Of a stretch of 64,000 bases of DNA, positions 15,056 to 24,252 are shown piece after piece. Origin of the DNA: Labilithrix sp. (GTDB lineage Bacteria > Myxococcota_A > Polyangia > Polyangiales > Polyangiaceae); the NCBI GenBank assembly GCA_019637155.1, contig JAHBWE010000021.1:1-64000 (forward strand), given 5' to 3'. The position numbers and the translations under genes were made by a program. How positions within the stretch are numbered: position 1 is the first letter of the stretch; each line of letters opens with the position of its first letter. The notes beneath the pieces are model-generated. The model saw only the letters and a list, made by a program, of their open reading frames with translations. It was not told the DNA's origin and did no database searches.

Positions 15056-16128
15056 GCGAAGCGCCGCGGCCGTACACGCTGATCGCGGAGCTGACCTATC
15101 GGTGTCCGCTCAAGTGTCCGTATTGCTCCAATCCGACGAACCTGAAGGAGCACGACGGCGAGCTGACGACCGAGGAGTGGACGCGCGTCCTCGGCGAGGC
15201 GGAGGAGCTCGGCGTCGTGCAGGTGCACTTCACCGGCGGCGAGCCGTGCTCGCGCAAGGACCTCGAGGCGCTCGTCGCGCGCGCGCGCGAGCTCGAGCTG
15301 TACTCCAACCTCGTGACGAGCGGGGTGCCGCTCTCGAAGGAGCGCCTCGCGGGCCTGGCCGAGCGCGGACTCGACCACGTGCAAGTCAGCATTCAGTCGG
15401 CGAGAAAGGAGCGCTCGGACGAGATCGCGGGCTTCGCCGCCTATCCGCAGAAGCTCGAGGTGATGCGCTGGGTGCGCGACCTCGGACTGCCGCTCACGAT
15501 GAACGTGGTGTTGCATCGCGCGAACCTCGACGAGGTCGACGAGCTCGTCGCGATGGCGGAGTCGGTCGGCGCGTCGCGCCTCGAGTTGGCCAATACGCAA
15601 TACGTCTCCTGGGCATTGACGAATCGCGATCAGCTGATGCCGAGCGCCGCGCAGCTGGAGGAGGCCGCGGCGAAGGCGGCCGCGCACAAGAAGCGCCTCG
15701 AGGGCAAGATCGACGTCCTCTTCGTGAAACCGGATTATTTCGGCACGACCCCGAAGGCCTGCATGGACGGCTGGGCGCGCCGGTTCATCCACATGGTGCC
15801 GGACGGCCGCGTCTTGCCGTGCCACGCCGCGACGAGCATCCCCTCATTGAAGTTCGACGACGTCCGCGCGCGCTCGTTGGCGGATATCTGGGCCAACTCC
15901 GAGGCGCTGAACGCCTATCGCGGCGACGCGTGGATGAAGGAGCCCTGCAAGAGCTGCGACCGCCGCCACCAGGACTTCGGCGGCTGCCGCTGCCAGGCCT
16001 TCGCGCTCACCGGCGACGCCGCGAACACGGACCCCGCGTGCTCGCTCTCGGCGAGCCACGCGATCGTGACCGAGGCGCGCGCCGCCGCGCCGCCGGCCGA
16101 GCGCCGCTACCTCTACCGAGGCCGCTGA
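15052..16128 (+). CDS. pqqE: PqqA peptide cyclase PqqE (radical SAM, SPASM)
   Basis: A 358-residue radical SAM enzyme that forms the C-C bond between Glu and Tyr of PqqA. CPLKCPYC (residues 18-25) supplies the three Cys for the SAM-binding 4Fe-4S cluster, FTGGEP follows as the GGE motif, and the C-terminal SPASM region carries the auxiliary-cluster Cys residues (LPCH, CKSCDRRHQDFGGCRCQA and a last Cys in DPAC). The start is GTG 15052 in a GTGA overlap with pqqD. Length and Cys set look complete. Confidence 0.95.
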   Translation: MSEAPRPYTLIAELTYRCPLKCPYCSNPTNLKEHDGELTTEEWTRVLGEAEELGVVQVHFTGGEPCSRKDLEALVARARELELYSNLVTSGVPLSKERLAGLAERGLDHVQVSIQSARKERSDEIAGFAAYPQKLEVMRWVRDLGLPLTMNVVLHRANLDEVDELVAMAESVGASRLELANTQYVSWALTNRDQLMPSAAQLEEAAAKAAAHKKRLEGKIDVLFVKPDYFGTTPKACMDGWARRFIHMVPDGRVLPCHAATSIPSLKFDDVRARSLADIWANSEALNAYRGDAWMKEPCKSCDRRHQDFGGCRCQAFALTGDAANTDPACSLSASHAIVTEARAAAPPAERRYLYRGR

Positions 16129-16140
16129 CGTGAGGTGCCG

Positions 16141-17493
16141 ATGACGCGGCGGCCGCTGTTCGTCGCGTCGTTCGGGGCGTTCGTGGCGGGGCTGTCGACG
16201 AGCCTCGTCGCGGTGTCGGCGCCGGTCATCGCCCGCGACCTCGCGGTCACGAAGGAGGACGTGAGCTGGGTCCTCACCGCGTACCTCCTCGCGATCACGT
16301 GCCTGCTCGCGCTCGCGGGCAAGGCGGCCGACGTGCTCGGCCGCAAGCGCGTGTACCTCACCGGCTTCTGCTTCTTCGTCGCCGGCTCCGCGATGTGCGC
16401 GGGCGCGCCCCTCCTCCGCGCGCTCGTCGGCGCCCGCGTCATGCAAGGCTGCGGCGCGGCGATGCTGATGGCGGTCGGCCCCGCGATCGTCACGCGCGCG
16501 GTGCCGCCGGCGCGTCGCGCGCGCGCGCTCGGGACGCAGCTCGCGCTCACGTACGTCGGGCTCGTGCTCGGGCCCTCGATCGGCGGCTTCCTCGCGGCGC
16601 GGCTCGGGTGGCAGGCGGTCTTCCTCGTCATCGCCGGCGCCGGCGCGCTCGGCGGCGTGCTCGCGCTCGCGCTCCTCGAGCCGGACGACGGGGGAGCGGG
16701 CGCGGGCGCGGCGGCGGAGCGGCCGAGCTGGCGCTCGCTCGACCTCGGCGGCGCGGTGCTGTTCGCGGCCGGCTTCGCCGCGCTGCTCGTCGCGCTGCAT
16801 CGCGTACGGAGCGAGGGCTGGTCGAGCGCGCCGGTGCTCGCGATCCTCGCGTTCGTCGTCGTCGCGCTCGGCGCGTTCGTGCGGCACGAGGCGCTCGCGG
16901 CGCAGCCGCTCCTCCCGCTCCGCCTCCTGCGGCAGCCGCCGTTCGCGTTCGGCGTGCTCGGGGCGACGCTCCTCTACACCGTCACGTTCATGCTCTCGTC
17001 GTGGCTCCTGCCGTTCCAGCTCCAGCGCGCCGGCCTCGGCCCCGCGGAAGCCGGCGGCTACCTCACCGCGCAGCCGATCGTGATGGCGTTCGTCGCGCCG
17101 GTGTCGGGATGGATCGCCGACCGCTGGGGTCCGCGCCTCCCGAGCGCGGGCGGCATGCTCCTCATCGCGGCGGGGATGCTCGCGGTCGCGCGCGCGGCGG
17201 AGGAGCAAGGTCCCGCGCTCGTCGTCTCCCTCGCGCTCGTCGGCGTCGGCGCCGGCCTCTACGTCGCGCCGAACAGCGCGCTCATCATGGGCGCGGCGCC
17301 GAAGGACCGCCAGTCGATCGCGGCGGCGATGGCGGCGACGGCGCGGAACCTCGGCATGACGCTGGGGGTCGCGCTCGGAGCCTCGCTCGATCGTGCGTTC
17401 GGCTTCCGCGCGGCGCTCGTCGTCGCGGCGTGCCTCGGCGCGTGCGGCGCGCTCCTCGGCGTCGTGCGACCCGTGGTAGCGTCGCCGCGATGA
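16141..17493 (+). CDS. MFS transporter of the DHA2/EmrB-QacA type
   Basis: A 450-residue integral membrane protein with many hydrophobic helices. AYLLAITCLLALAGKAADVLGRKRVY is followed by GARVMQGCGAAMLMAVGPAI and GLVLGPSIGGFLA, the motif A and motif C pattern of drug:proton antiporters. The start is ATG 16141, with TGAGG about 6 nt before it; a GTG at 16135 is possible. It begins 12 nt after pqqE and overlaps the next gene by ATGA. As part of the pqq operon it could export PQQ or a product, but this is inferred from position only. Confidence 0.88.
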   Translation: MTRRPLFVASFGAFVAGLSTSLVAVSAPVIARDLAVTKEDVSWVLTAYLLAITCLLALAGKAADVLGRKRVYLTGFCFFVAGSAMCAGAPLLRALVGARVMQGCGAAMLMAVGPAIVTRAVPPARRARALGTQLALTYVGLVLGPSIGGFLAARLGWQAVFLVIAGAGALGGVLALALLEPDDGGAGAGAAAERPSWRSLDLGGAVLFAAGFAALLVALHRVRSEGWSSAPVLAILAFVVVALGAFVRHEALAAQPLLPLRLLRQPPFAFGVLGATLLYTVTFMLSSWLLPFQLQRAGLGPAEAGGYLTAQPIVMAFVAPVSGWIADRWGPRLPSAGGMLLIAAGMLAVARAAEEQGPALVVSLALVGVGAGLYVAPNSALIMGAAPKDRQSIAAAMAATARNLGMTLGVALGASLDRAFGFRAALVVAACLGACGALLGVVRPVVASPR

Positions 17494-17846
17494 CCGAGCC
17501 CGTGAGGATCTCCCCCGCCGACGCGCACGCGAAGATGGCGGAGGGCTACACCTATGTCGACGTCCGGACCCCCGAGGAGTTCGCGGAGGGCCGCCCCGCC
17601 GGCGCGGTCAACGTGCCCCTCGGCGACGACTTCGTCGCGCTCATGGACGCGCGCTTCGCGAAGGACACGAAGATCGTCGTCGGCTGCAAGGCGGGCGGCC
17701 GCAGCTTGCGCGCGGCGAAGGCGCTCCTCGCCGCGGGCTACACGGACGTGCTCGATCAACGCGCCGGCTTCGACGCCGCGCGCGGCCCCTTCGGCGAGAT
17801 CACGGAGCCGGGCTGGTCGCGCTCGAGCTTGCCGGTGGAGAAGTAG
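17490..17846 (+). CDS. Rhodanese-domain protein
   Basis: A 118-residue single rhodanese domain. YVDVRTPEEFAEGRPAGAVN is the CH2A signature, and VGCKAGGRSLRAA is the active-site loop with the sulfur-carrying Cys. Stand-alone rhodaneses bind and transfer sulfane sulfur. It overlaps the MFS gene by ATGA and is the last gene of the pqq operon. Its last 47 nt overlap a convergent lipoprotein gene. A role in PQQ or iron-sulfur supply is speculative. Confidence 0.88.
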   Translation: MTEPVRISPADAHAKMAEGYTYVDVRTPEEFAEGRPAGAVNVPLGDDFVALMDARFAKDTKIVVGCKAGGRSLRAAKALLAAGYTDVLDQRAGFDAARGPFGEITEPGWSRSSLPVEK

Positions 17847-18213
17847 CAGCGTCGCTCTCGCTGACGCTCTCGCTTTCGTGCGCGATGCGCGGCGCCGGCG
17901 GCGGGCTGCCGGGCCAGCGGAGCGACTCCGGCACGTCGTGCGCGCGCTCCGCGACCTCGTCTTCGGGACCAGGTCCACACGCGCTCGTGGAGAGCCGCGG
18001 CGCGCTCGCTCCGCAGAAGGCCGAGCCGCCTTGCGAGACGACGACGCGCTTCCCTTCGTAGCAGCGCCACACGTAGACGTCGTGCCCGACCTCGACGCCG
18101 GTCCGGTACTGGAGATCGGGCGGCGACTTCGGCGCGTCCTTCACGTCCCACGGCTTCTGGAACGAGCACGCGAGGAGCGTGAGCCCGAGCCCGACGAAGA
18201 GCGGACGGCGCAT
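17800..18213 (-). CDS. Putative lipoprotein
   Basis: A 137-residue protein with signal peptide MRRPLFVGLGLTLLAC (lipobox LLAC). The middle part (VGHDVYVWRCYEGKRVVVSQ, GSAFCGASAP) has two or three Cys and may be a small disulfide domain. The tail is low-complexity Ser/Glu/Ala. No family recognised. It is convergent with, and overlaps, the rhodanese gene. Confidence 0.6.
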   Translation of the reverse strand: MRRPLFVGLGLTLLACSFQKPWDVKDAPKSPPDLQYRTGVEVGHDVYVWRCYEGKRVVVSQGGSAFCGASAPRLSTSACGPGPEDEVAERAHDVPESLRWPGSPPPAPRIAHESESVSESDAATSPPASSSATSPAP

Positions 18214-18222
18214 GCCGCGATG

Positions 18223-18441
18223 CTACGCGGCTTTGGGCAGCGAGCGGCACGCGAGGAGCTTCGGATCGCGCGAGCGCGCCACCTCCGCGCGGCAGTAGAG
18301 GCAGCGGAACGCGATGTGATGAGGACGCGGCGTCATCCCGAACATGCTGAGGAGGATCCATCCCCACGTCGTGTACTCGGGCTCCTCTTGAATCGCGGGG
18401 TCGCCCCGGCGATGACCGCAGTGACAGGCTCGTTCGCGCAT
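18223..18441 (-). CDS. Small Cys-rich zinc-ribbon-like protein
   Basis: A 72-residue protein. MRERACHCGHRRGD has CHCGH and, later, RCLYCRAEV has CxxC, together a likely four-ligand metal site. Between them lies TTWGWILLSMFGMTPRPHHI, hydrophobic enough for a membrane-associated helix. Not recognised beyond this. It sits 9 nt upstream of the lipoprotein gene on the same strand, probably in one transcript. Confidence 0.5.
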   Translation of the reverse strand: MRERACHCGHRRGDPAIQEEPEYTTWGWILLSMFGMTPRPHHIAFRCLYCRAEVARSRDPKLLACRSLPKAA

Positions 18442-18500
18442 ACCCCCGCACGTTGCACGCCGCGCGCCGCGGAAATCGCGAGCGATTCTGCGCCGCCGAG

Positions 18501-18518
18501 CTGCCGAAGATTCGGCAG
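18501..18518. terminator. Perfect inverted repeat CTGCCGAA-GA-TTCGGCAG
   Basis: An 8-bp perfect stem with a 2-nt spacer lies 35 nt beyond the sigma-54 activator stop and about 60 nt upstream of the small zinc-ribbon gene, all on the minus strand. It may be a terminator for the activator or an operator for the next gene. No T-run follows it. Confidence 0.35.
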
Positions 18519-18552
18519 GCGCCGGAGGTTCGGCGACCGAGGCCGCCCAGCC

Positions 18553-20010
<1,458 letters not shown>

Positions 20011-20054
20011 GCCCGCACGAGTCTACCCCGCGCGCCAGTGCTACGATCACCACG

Positions 20055-20267
20055 ATGCCCGCGCAGCGCGACGATCTGACGCCCGAACAGGAGCGGTGGC
20101 TCGTCGAGGACGAGCGCGTCCGGTCCGAGGCACGCGCCCTCGCGGCGAGCCTGGCGCTCGATCCGCACGACGTCTACCGGGTGCTCAAGCAACTCGAACG
20201 CTCCCCCGCCGAGCGCCTGCGACGGGGACTCGCCCATGGCCGACTCGGACGCCCCCAACGCCGCTGA
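20055..20267 (+). CDS. Small helical protein, possible antitoxin-like partner
   Basis: A 70-residue charged helical protein (LTPEQERWLVEDERVRSEAR, DPHDVYRVLKQLERSP). No family is certain. It overlaps the next gene by 32 nt and is likely co-translated with it. The size, charge and position before a nucleotidyltransferase-fold gene resemble the antitoxin half of MNT/HEPN- or AbiE-like modules, but this is only a contextual guess. Confidence 0.5.
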   Translation: MPAQRDDLTPEQERWLVEDERVRSEARALAASLALDPHDVYRVLKQLERSPAERLRRGLAHGRLGRPQRR

Positions 20268-20760
20268 CTCGCTCAGCCGCGAGGAGCGGGCTTTCCTGAC
20301 CGCCCTCAACGACCTGGGAGTCCGCTACCTCCTGGTCGGGATGAGCGCCGCGCTGCTTCAGGGAGCAACGCTCGCGACGGAGGACATCAATCTCTGGTTC
20401 GAAGACATCGCCGACGAGCGGATCGGCGAGGCAGCGCGACGCGCCGGCGCTGCGTGGGTCACGCGGATGCAGCCGCCAAGGCTCGCTGGAGCCGCAGGCG
20501 AGCGGTTCGACGTCGTAACGACGATGGACGGCCTGCCAGATTTCGCGGCGGAGTACGCCGGCTCGATCGCGTTCGACCTCGGCGGCCTCGCGATACGAGT
20601 GCTTCCGCTCCAACGCATCATCGCCAGCAAGCGCGCAGCCGGCCGCGCGAAGGATCGCGCGGCGCTCGTGTTGCTCGAGGCAACCGCGCGCCTGCTCCAG
20701 GCCACGGCGAAGCGAGGACGCGCTCCCGGACCGAAAGAGGGCCGGAAGCGACGTTCCTAG
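20236..20760 (+). CDS. Nucleotidyltransferase-fold protein (AbiEii/MNT-like)
   Basis: A 174-residue protein. LGVRYLLVGMSAALLQG followed by LATEDINLWF matches the opening of nucleotidyltransferase-superfamily proteins (usual pattern LVGG-x-A-x-x-x-HG then T-x-D-x-D). Two deviations are visible: GM in place of GG, and DINLWF in place of D-x-D, which would remove one catalytic acid. The tail is basic (KEGRKRRS). Such proteins transfer nucleotides to tRNA or protein, or act in toxin-antitoxin pairs. Activity here is doubtful unless another acid substitutes. Confidence 0.65.
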   Translation: MADSDAPNAADSLSREERAFLTALNDLGVRYLLVGMSAALLQGATLATEDINLWFEDIADERIGEAARRAGAAWVTRMQPPRLAGAAGERFDVVTTMDGLPDFAAEYAGSIAFDLGGLAIRVLPLQRIIASKRAAGRAKDRAALVLLEATARLLQATAKRGRAPGPKEGRKRRS

Positions 20761-21115
20761 GCGGCGGAGCCGCGTTCTGCAGCCCACTCATCGACGAGAC
20801 CGGGCACCGTACATCGTGATCGAGCACCTGGACGGCGTCGATCTCTCGACGTGGCTGCTCCAGCAGGGCCCCGCGTCGCCGACGCAGGCGTCGCTGCATA
20901 CCCGACCGTCTTCACGGGTCGCTGCAACGCTCAGGGCTTCTGCCAGGTGCTCTGCGCGCGTCGAGATCGAGCGAGCTCGTCGCGAGCTGGACGACGTTGC
21001 TCACCGAGCCCCCGGCACGAACCGCAGGCTAAGGCGCTCGATCTCCCTGTCCAGTCGGACACGGGCGCGGAAAACAAATGACTATGCCTACGCGCCGCAC
21101 GACGGACGCGCGATG
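20761..21115. other. Gene-poor stretch
   Basis: This 355-nt interval holds the kinase-like fragment described at 20801-20863 and otherwise no frame with protein-like character. The long forward frames across it are shadows of the Pro-rich lipoprotein on the other strand. No promoter or RNA structure stands out. Confidence 0.5.
20801..20863 (+). pseudogene. Remnant of a Ser/Thr protein kinase (hinge region)
   Basis: The frame beginning at 20801 reads APYIVIEHLDGVDLSTWL and then LQQGPASP, which is the hinge and alpha-D region of Hanks-type kinases (compare LPYIVMEYLEGESLSEAL in the intact kinase near 25 kb). No glycine loop or HRDLKP motif can be found on either side in any frame. I regard it as a decayed fragment; it is not part of a working gene. 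Confidence 0.4.
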
Positions 21116-21652
21116 TCAGGCCTTCTTCGGCGCCGGCCTCGGCGGGCGGGGGTTCTCGGCGGCGGGGCCGCCACCCGGGCGCGGGCGCCACGGACCCTCC
21201 GCGGCGGGACCGCGCGCGGGGCGCACGTTCTCGGCGGCGGGGCCGCCAGGGCGCGGCTTCCACGGACCCTCGGCGGTGGGACCACCCGCGAGCTCGCGGG
21301 CGGGGGCGACGTTGGTGGCGGTCTCTTGCGACGGGCCCCATCCGGCTTCCTTCGCGGGCGCGATGCCCTCGTTCGCCGGGCCTACCGCCTTCACCGTGGT
21401 CGGGCCGTTCTTCGCCGCGACCGGCGCGACCGCCACCGGCTTGTTGCCGCTCGTCTTCACCTCGCCGCCACGCGCGAGCGCCGCTGGATCGGCGGCGCTC
21501 CCCGGGTTGGCCGGATCCGTCTCGACGGGCGCCACCACCGGATCCTTGCTGGCGTTGAACTCGCCTTTCATCCGGTCGCCGAGCTTTCCGCAGCCGGTGG
21601 TCGACGCAAAGAGGAGAGCAGCAGCCAGGAACTGTTCGCGGTTGACCTTCAT
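21116..21652 (-). CDS. Pro-rich repeat lipoprotein
   Basis: A 178-residue lipoprotein. MKVNREQFLAAALLFASTTGC gives the signal and lipobox. The mature chain is low complexity, rich in Pro, Ala and Gly, with imperfect repeats of the form GPAAE(N/G)PW(K/R)PRPGG from about residue 125 on and a basic end. It may span the periplasm or bind peptidoglycan, but no domain is recognised. It follows the murF-murE fusion on the same strand after 59 nt and could be co-transcribed. Confidence 0.65.
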   Translation of the reverse strand: MKVNREQFLAAALLFASTTGCGKLGDRMKGEFNASKDPVVAPVETDPANPGSAADPAALARGGEVKTSGNKPVAVAPVAAKNGPTTVKAVGPANEGIAPAKEAGWGPSQETATNVAPARELAGGPTAEGPWKPRPGGPAAENVRPARGPAAEGPWRPRPGGGPAAENPRPPRPAPKKA

Positions 21653-21711
21653 CGTTTGTTTCTTCCCCACCCCGATCGCTCGGACATGGACGGGACCCCG
21701 CTCGGGTTTCT

Positions 21712-24249
21712 TCAACGCGAAATAGAGCGCGCGATCTCGACGTCGTCGAAGGGCGACTCGACGTCGCCGATCGTCTGGGTCTTCTCGTGTCCCTTCCCCG
21801 CGATCACGACGATATCGGTCGCCGCGGCGTCTGCAATGGACGTCGCGATGGCCGCCGCACGATCGAGGATGCGATGTACGGAACGCGTCGCCCCACGCTC
21901 GATCGCGTCGGCGATCGCGTCCGGGTCCTCGCTCCGCGGGTTGTCGTTCGTGACGTAGACGACGTCCGCGAAAGCCGTCGCCGCGGCGCCCATTTCCGCG
22001 CGTTTGCCAGGGTCGCGATCGCCGCCGCACCCGAAGACCACGATCACTCGTCCTTTGGTCAGTAGGCGCGCGGTCGCCAAGGTGCGCTCGAGTGCGTCGG
22101 GCGTATGCGCGTAGTCGACGACGACGATCGGCTCGCGCCGCACGATCTGGAACCGGCCCGGCACACCCTCGAAGCGCTCGAGCGCCTCCTTGATCACGGG
22201 GAGCGAATAACCGAGCGCGTGAGCCGCGAGCGCGGCGCCGAGCGCGTTCTCCATGTGCACGTGGCCGACGAGGCCGAGGTCGAGGCGCCCGCCGAGGCCG
22301 TCCGCGATCGGCGAAGGCGCGAGCCGCGCGTGGGTGCCGTGCACGTCGATCGTCACGTCCTCCGCGACGAGGGCGGCCGGGAGATGCTTGCATTCTTCAT
22401 CGATCGGGCGAGCGGCGTAGCCGAAGCGACGCACGCTCGGCGGCGTCACCTCGTCGAGGAGCGCGCTCGAGGGATCGGCGAGGTTCAGCACCGCCGCGCC
22501 GCCGGGCGGGAGGTCCATGAAGAGCTGCGCCTTCGCGCCGAGGTAGCGCTCGGGCGTGCGGTGGTAGTCGAGGTGATCGCGCGAGAGGTTCGTGAACACG
22601 CCGGCGTGGACGGGCCACGTCTTCGTGAAGCCGCGCTCGAGCGACTGCGAGCTCGTCTCCACCGCGAGCGTCCGCACGCCGGCCTCGCGCGCGCGGAGCA
22701 GCGTCCGCACGAACGCGGCCCCGCTCGCCTCCGTCTCGACCTGCTCTCGATCCACGAACGCGCCGATCGTCGTCACGCGGCACGACGGCTCGCGCGCGGC
22801 GGCGACGATCGCGGCGACGAGCGAGGTCGTCGTCGTCTTGCCGTTCGTCCCCGTCACGCACACGGTCCGGAACGCCTCGTGGAACGGGACGAGGTCCTCC
22901 GGCGTCGTCTCTTCGGCGCGCTCGCGGAGCGTCGCGACGACACCTTCGAGCTTCATCCCGCGCGAGCCCTTCACGAGCGTCACGCTCCCCGCGACGTCGA
23001 GGTCGAGCTCCGCCGGCAGCATCCGCGCGCCGGTGACCTCGGGCAGGAGCGCCTGCATCGCCTCGCCCGCGAAGTAGACGCGCGCGCCGCGCTCGGCGAC
23101 GAGCGCGGCGAGCGGAGCGATCAACGCGCGATGGTGCTCGCCCGACGCGGCCCCGAGATCGAGCATGTCGCCGAGGACGACGACGAGCGGACGCTCTGCC
23201 CACGCCGGCGCGCGGAGGAGCGCGAGCGCCGCCGCCATGCTCGGCGGCGATGCGTTGTATGCGTCGTCGATCAACACGCAGTCGTTCGCGAGGCGGTGGA
23301 CCTGGCACCGCATCTCCGGCGCGACGAACCCGGCGAGGCCCGCCGCGATCTCCTCCCCGCTCCGCCCCAGCGCCGCCGCCGCCGCCACCGCGAGCGCGAG
23401 GTTCGCCGCGTTGTGCGCCCCCGCGAGCGGGACCGCGAAGCGCCTCGTCCACCCACCGCGCCAGGTCGCCTCGATCGCGGTCACGAGCGGCGACGTCGAG
23501 ACGTCGCGCCACGCGAGGTCTCCGCCCGGCCCCACGCGGACGTCGTCGGGGCGCGCGCCCGCCCACTCCGCGATACGTGCATCTTGCATATTCAAGACAC
23601 GCGGGCCGCGCGTCGTACCCTCGAGCAAGGAGAGCTCCTCGCGCGCGACGCCTTCGAGGTCGCCGAGCCCGGCGAGGTGCTCCGGCCCGATCATCGTGAG
23701 CAGCGCGAGGTCGGGATCGACGACGCGCGCGTGGTCGGCCATCGCGCCGGGGGCGTCGATGCCGACCTCGACGACGAGCGCGTCCGGCGGCGCGGCGCGG
23801 CGATGCGCGCGATCGAGGAGCGTGAACGGGATCCCGGTCCAGCCGTTCTGCGTCTCGCTCGTCTTCGTCACGCGGCGGCCGCCGCCGGTGAGCGCCGCCG
23901 CGACGAGGTCCTTCGTCGTCGTCTTGCCGTTGCTCCCGCCGACCGCGACGACCGGGAACGTGAAGCCCCGCCGGAAGCGCGCCGCGAGCGCGCGCACCGC
24001 GACGCGCGTGTCGGGGACGAGCAGCGTCGAGTCGCCGCGCGCCCGATCCGACACCAGCGCGAGCGGGACCCCCGCCGCGAGCGCGCGGTCGACGTCGGCG
24101 TGCCCGTCCCAGTCGTCCTCCTTCAGCGAGACGAACAGCTCGTCGCCGCGCGGCTCACGCTCGCCCGCGGTGACGCCATGGATCTCGAGCTCGGCGCTCG
24201 TCTCGACCCCGCAGGCCTCGGCGACGGCGGAGGCGTGGAGCGGCCACAC
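21712..24249 (-). CDS. MurF-MurE fusion (Mur ligase pair, MurE part lacks its N-terminal domain)
   Basis: An 845-residue cytoplasmic protein made of two Mur ligases. Residues of about 1-450 match MurF, with an N-terminal substrate domain, GGSNGKTTTKD near 105 and the AYNASPPSM motif. Residues of about 455-845 match MurE: GTNGKTTTT near 470, HLDYHRTPERYL, VDYAHTPDAL and DNPRSEDP near 766; DNPR is the meso-diaminopimelate-specific form. The MurE half starts directly at its ATP-binding domain, so the usual 100-residue UDP-binding domain is absent. MurE adds residue 3 and MurF adds D-Ala-D-Ala to UDP-MurNAc peptides. The start is GTG 24249, 3 nt after the kinase stop. The gene is not in a dcw cluster. 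Confidence 0.9.
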   Translation of the reverse strand: MWPLHASAVAEACGVETSAELEIHGVTAGEREPRGDELFVSLKEDDWDGHADVDRALAAGVPLALVSDRARGDSTLLVPDTRVAVRALAARFRRGFTFPVVAVGGSNGKTTTKDLVAAALTGGGRRVTKTSETQNGWTGIPFTLLDRAHRRAAPPDALVVEVGIDAPGAMADHARVVDPDLALLTMIGPEHLAGLGDLEGVAREELSLLEGTTRGPRVLNMQDARIAEWAGARPDDVRVGPGGDLAWRDVSTSPLVTAIEATWRGGWTRRFAVPLAGAHNAANLALAVAAAAALGRSGEEIAAGLAGFVAPEMRCQVHRLANDCVLIDDAYNASPPSMAAALALLRAPAWAERPLVVVLGDMLDLGAASGEHHRALIAPLAALVAERGARVYFAGEAMQALLPEVTGARMLPAELDLDVAGSVTLVKGSRGMKLEGVVATLRERAEETTPEDLVPFHEAFRTVCVTGTNGKTTTTSLVAAIVAAAREPSCRVTTIGAFVDREQVETEASGAAFVRTLLRAREAGVRTLAVETSSQSLERGFTKTWPVHAGVFTNLSRDHLDYHRTPERYLGAKAQLFMDLPPGGAAVLNLADPSSALLDEVTPPSVRRFGYAARPIDEECKHLPAALVAEDVTIDVHGTHARLAPSPIADGLGGRLDLGLVGHVHMENALGAALAAHALGYSLPVIKEALERFEGVPGRFQIVRREPIVVVDYAHTPDALERTLATARLLTKGRVIVVFGCGGDRDPGKRAEMGAAATAFADVVYVTNDNPRSEDPDAIADAIERGATRSVHRILDRAAAIATSIADAAATDIVVIAGKGHEKTQTIGDVESPFDDVEIARSISR

Positions 24250-24252
24250 GGA

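Noticed and set aside
20816..21958. A forward frame of 380 codons beginning with a kinase-like segment
   Set aside because: Only the first 15-20 codons are kinase-like; the rest runs antisense to the Pro-rich lipoprotein and the MurE part.
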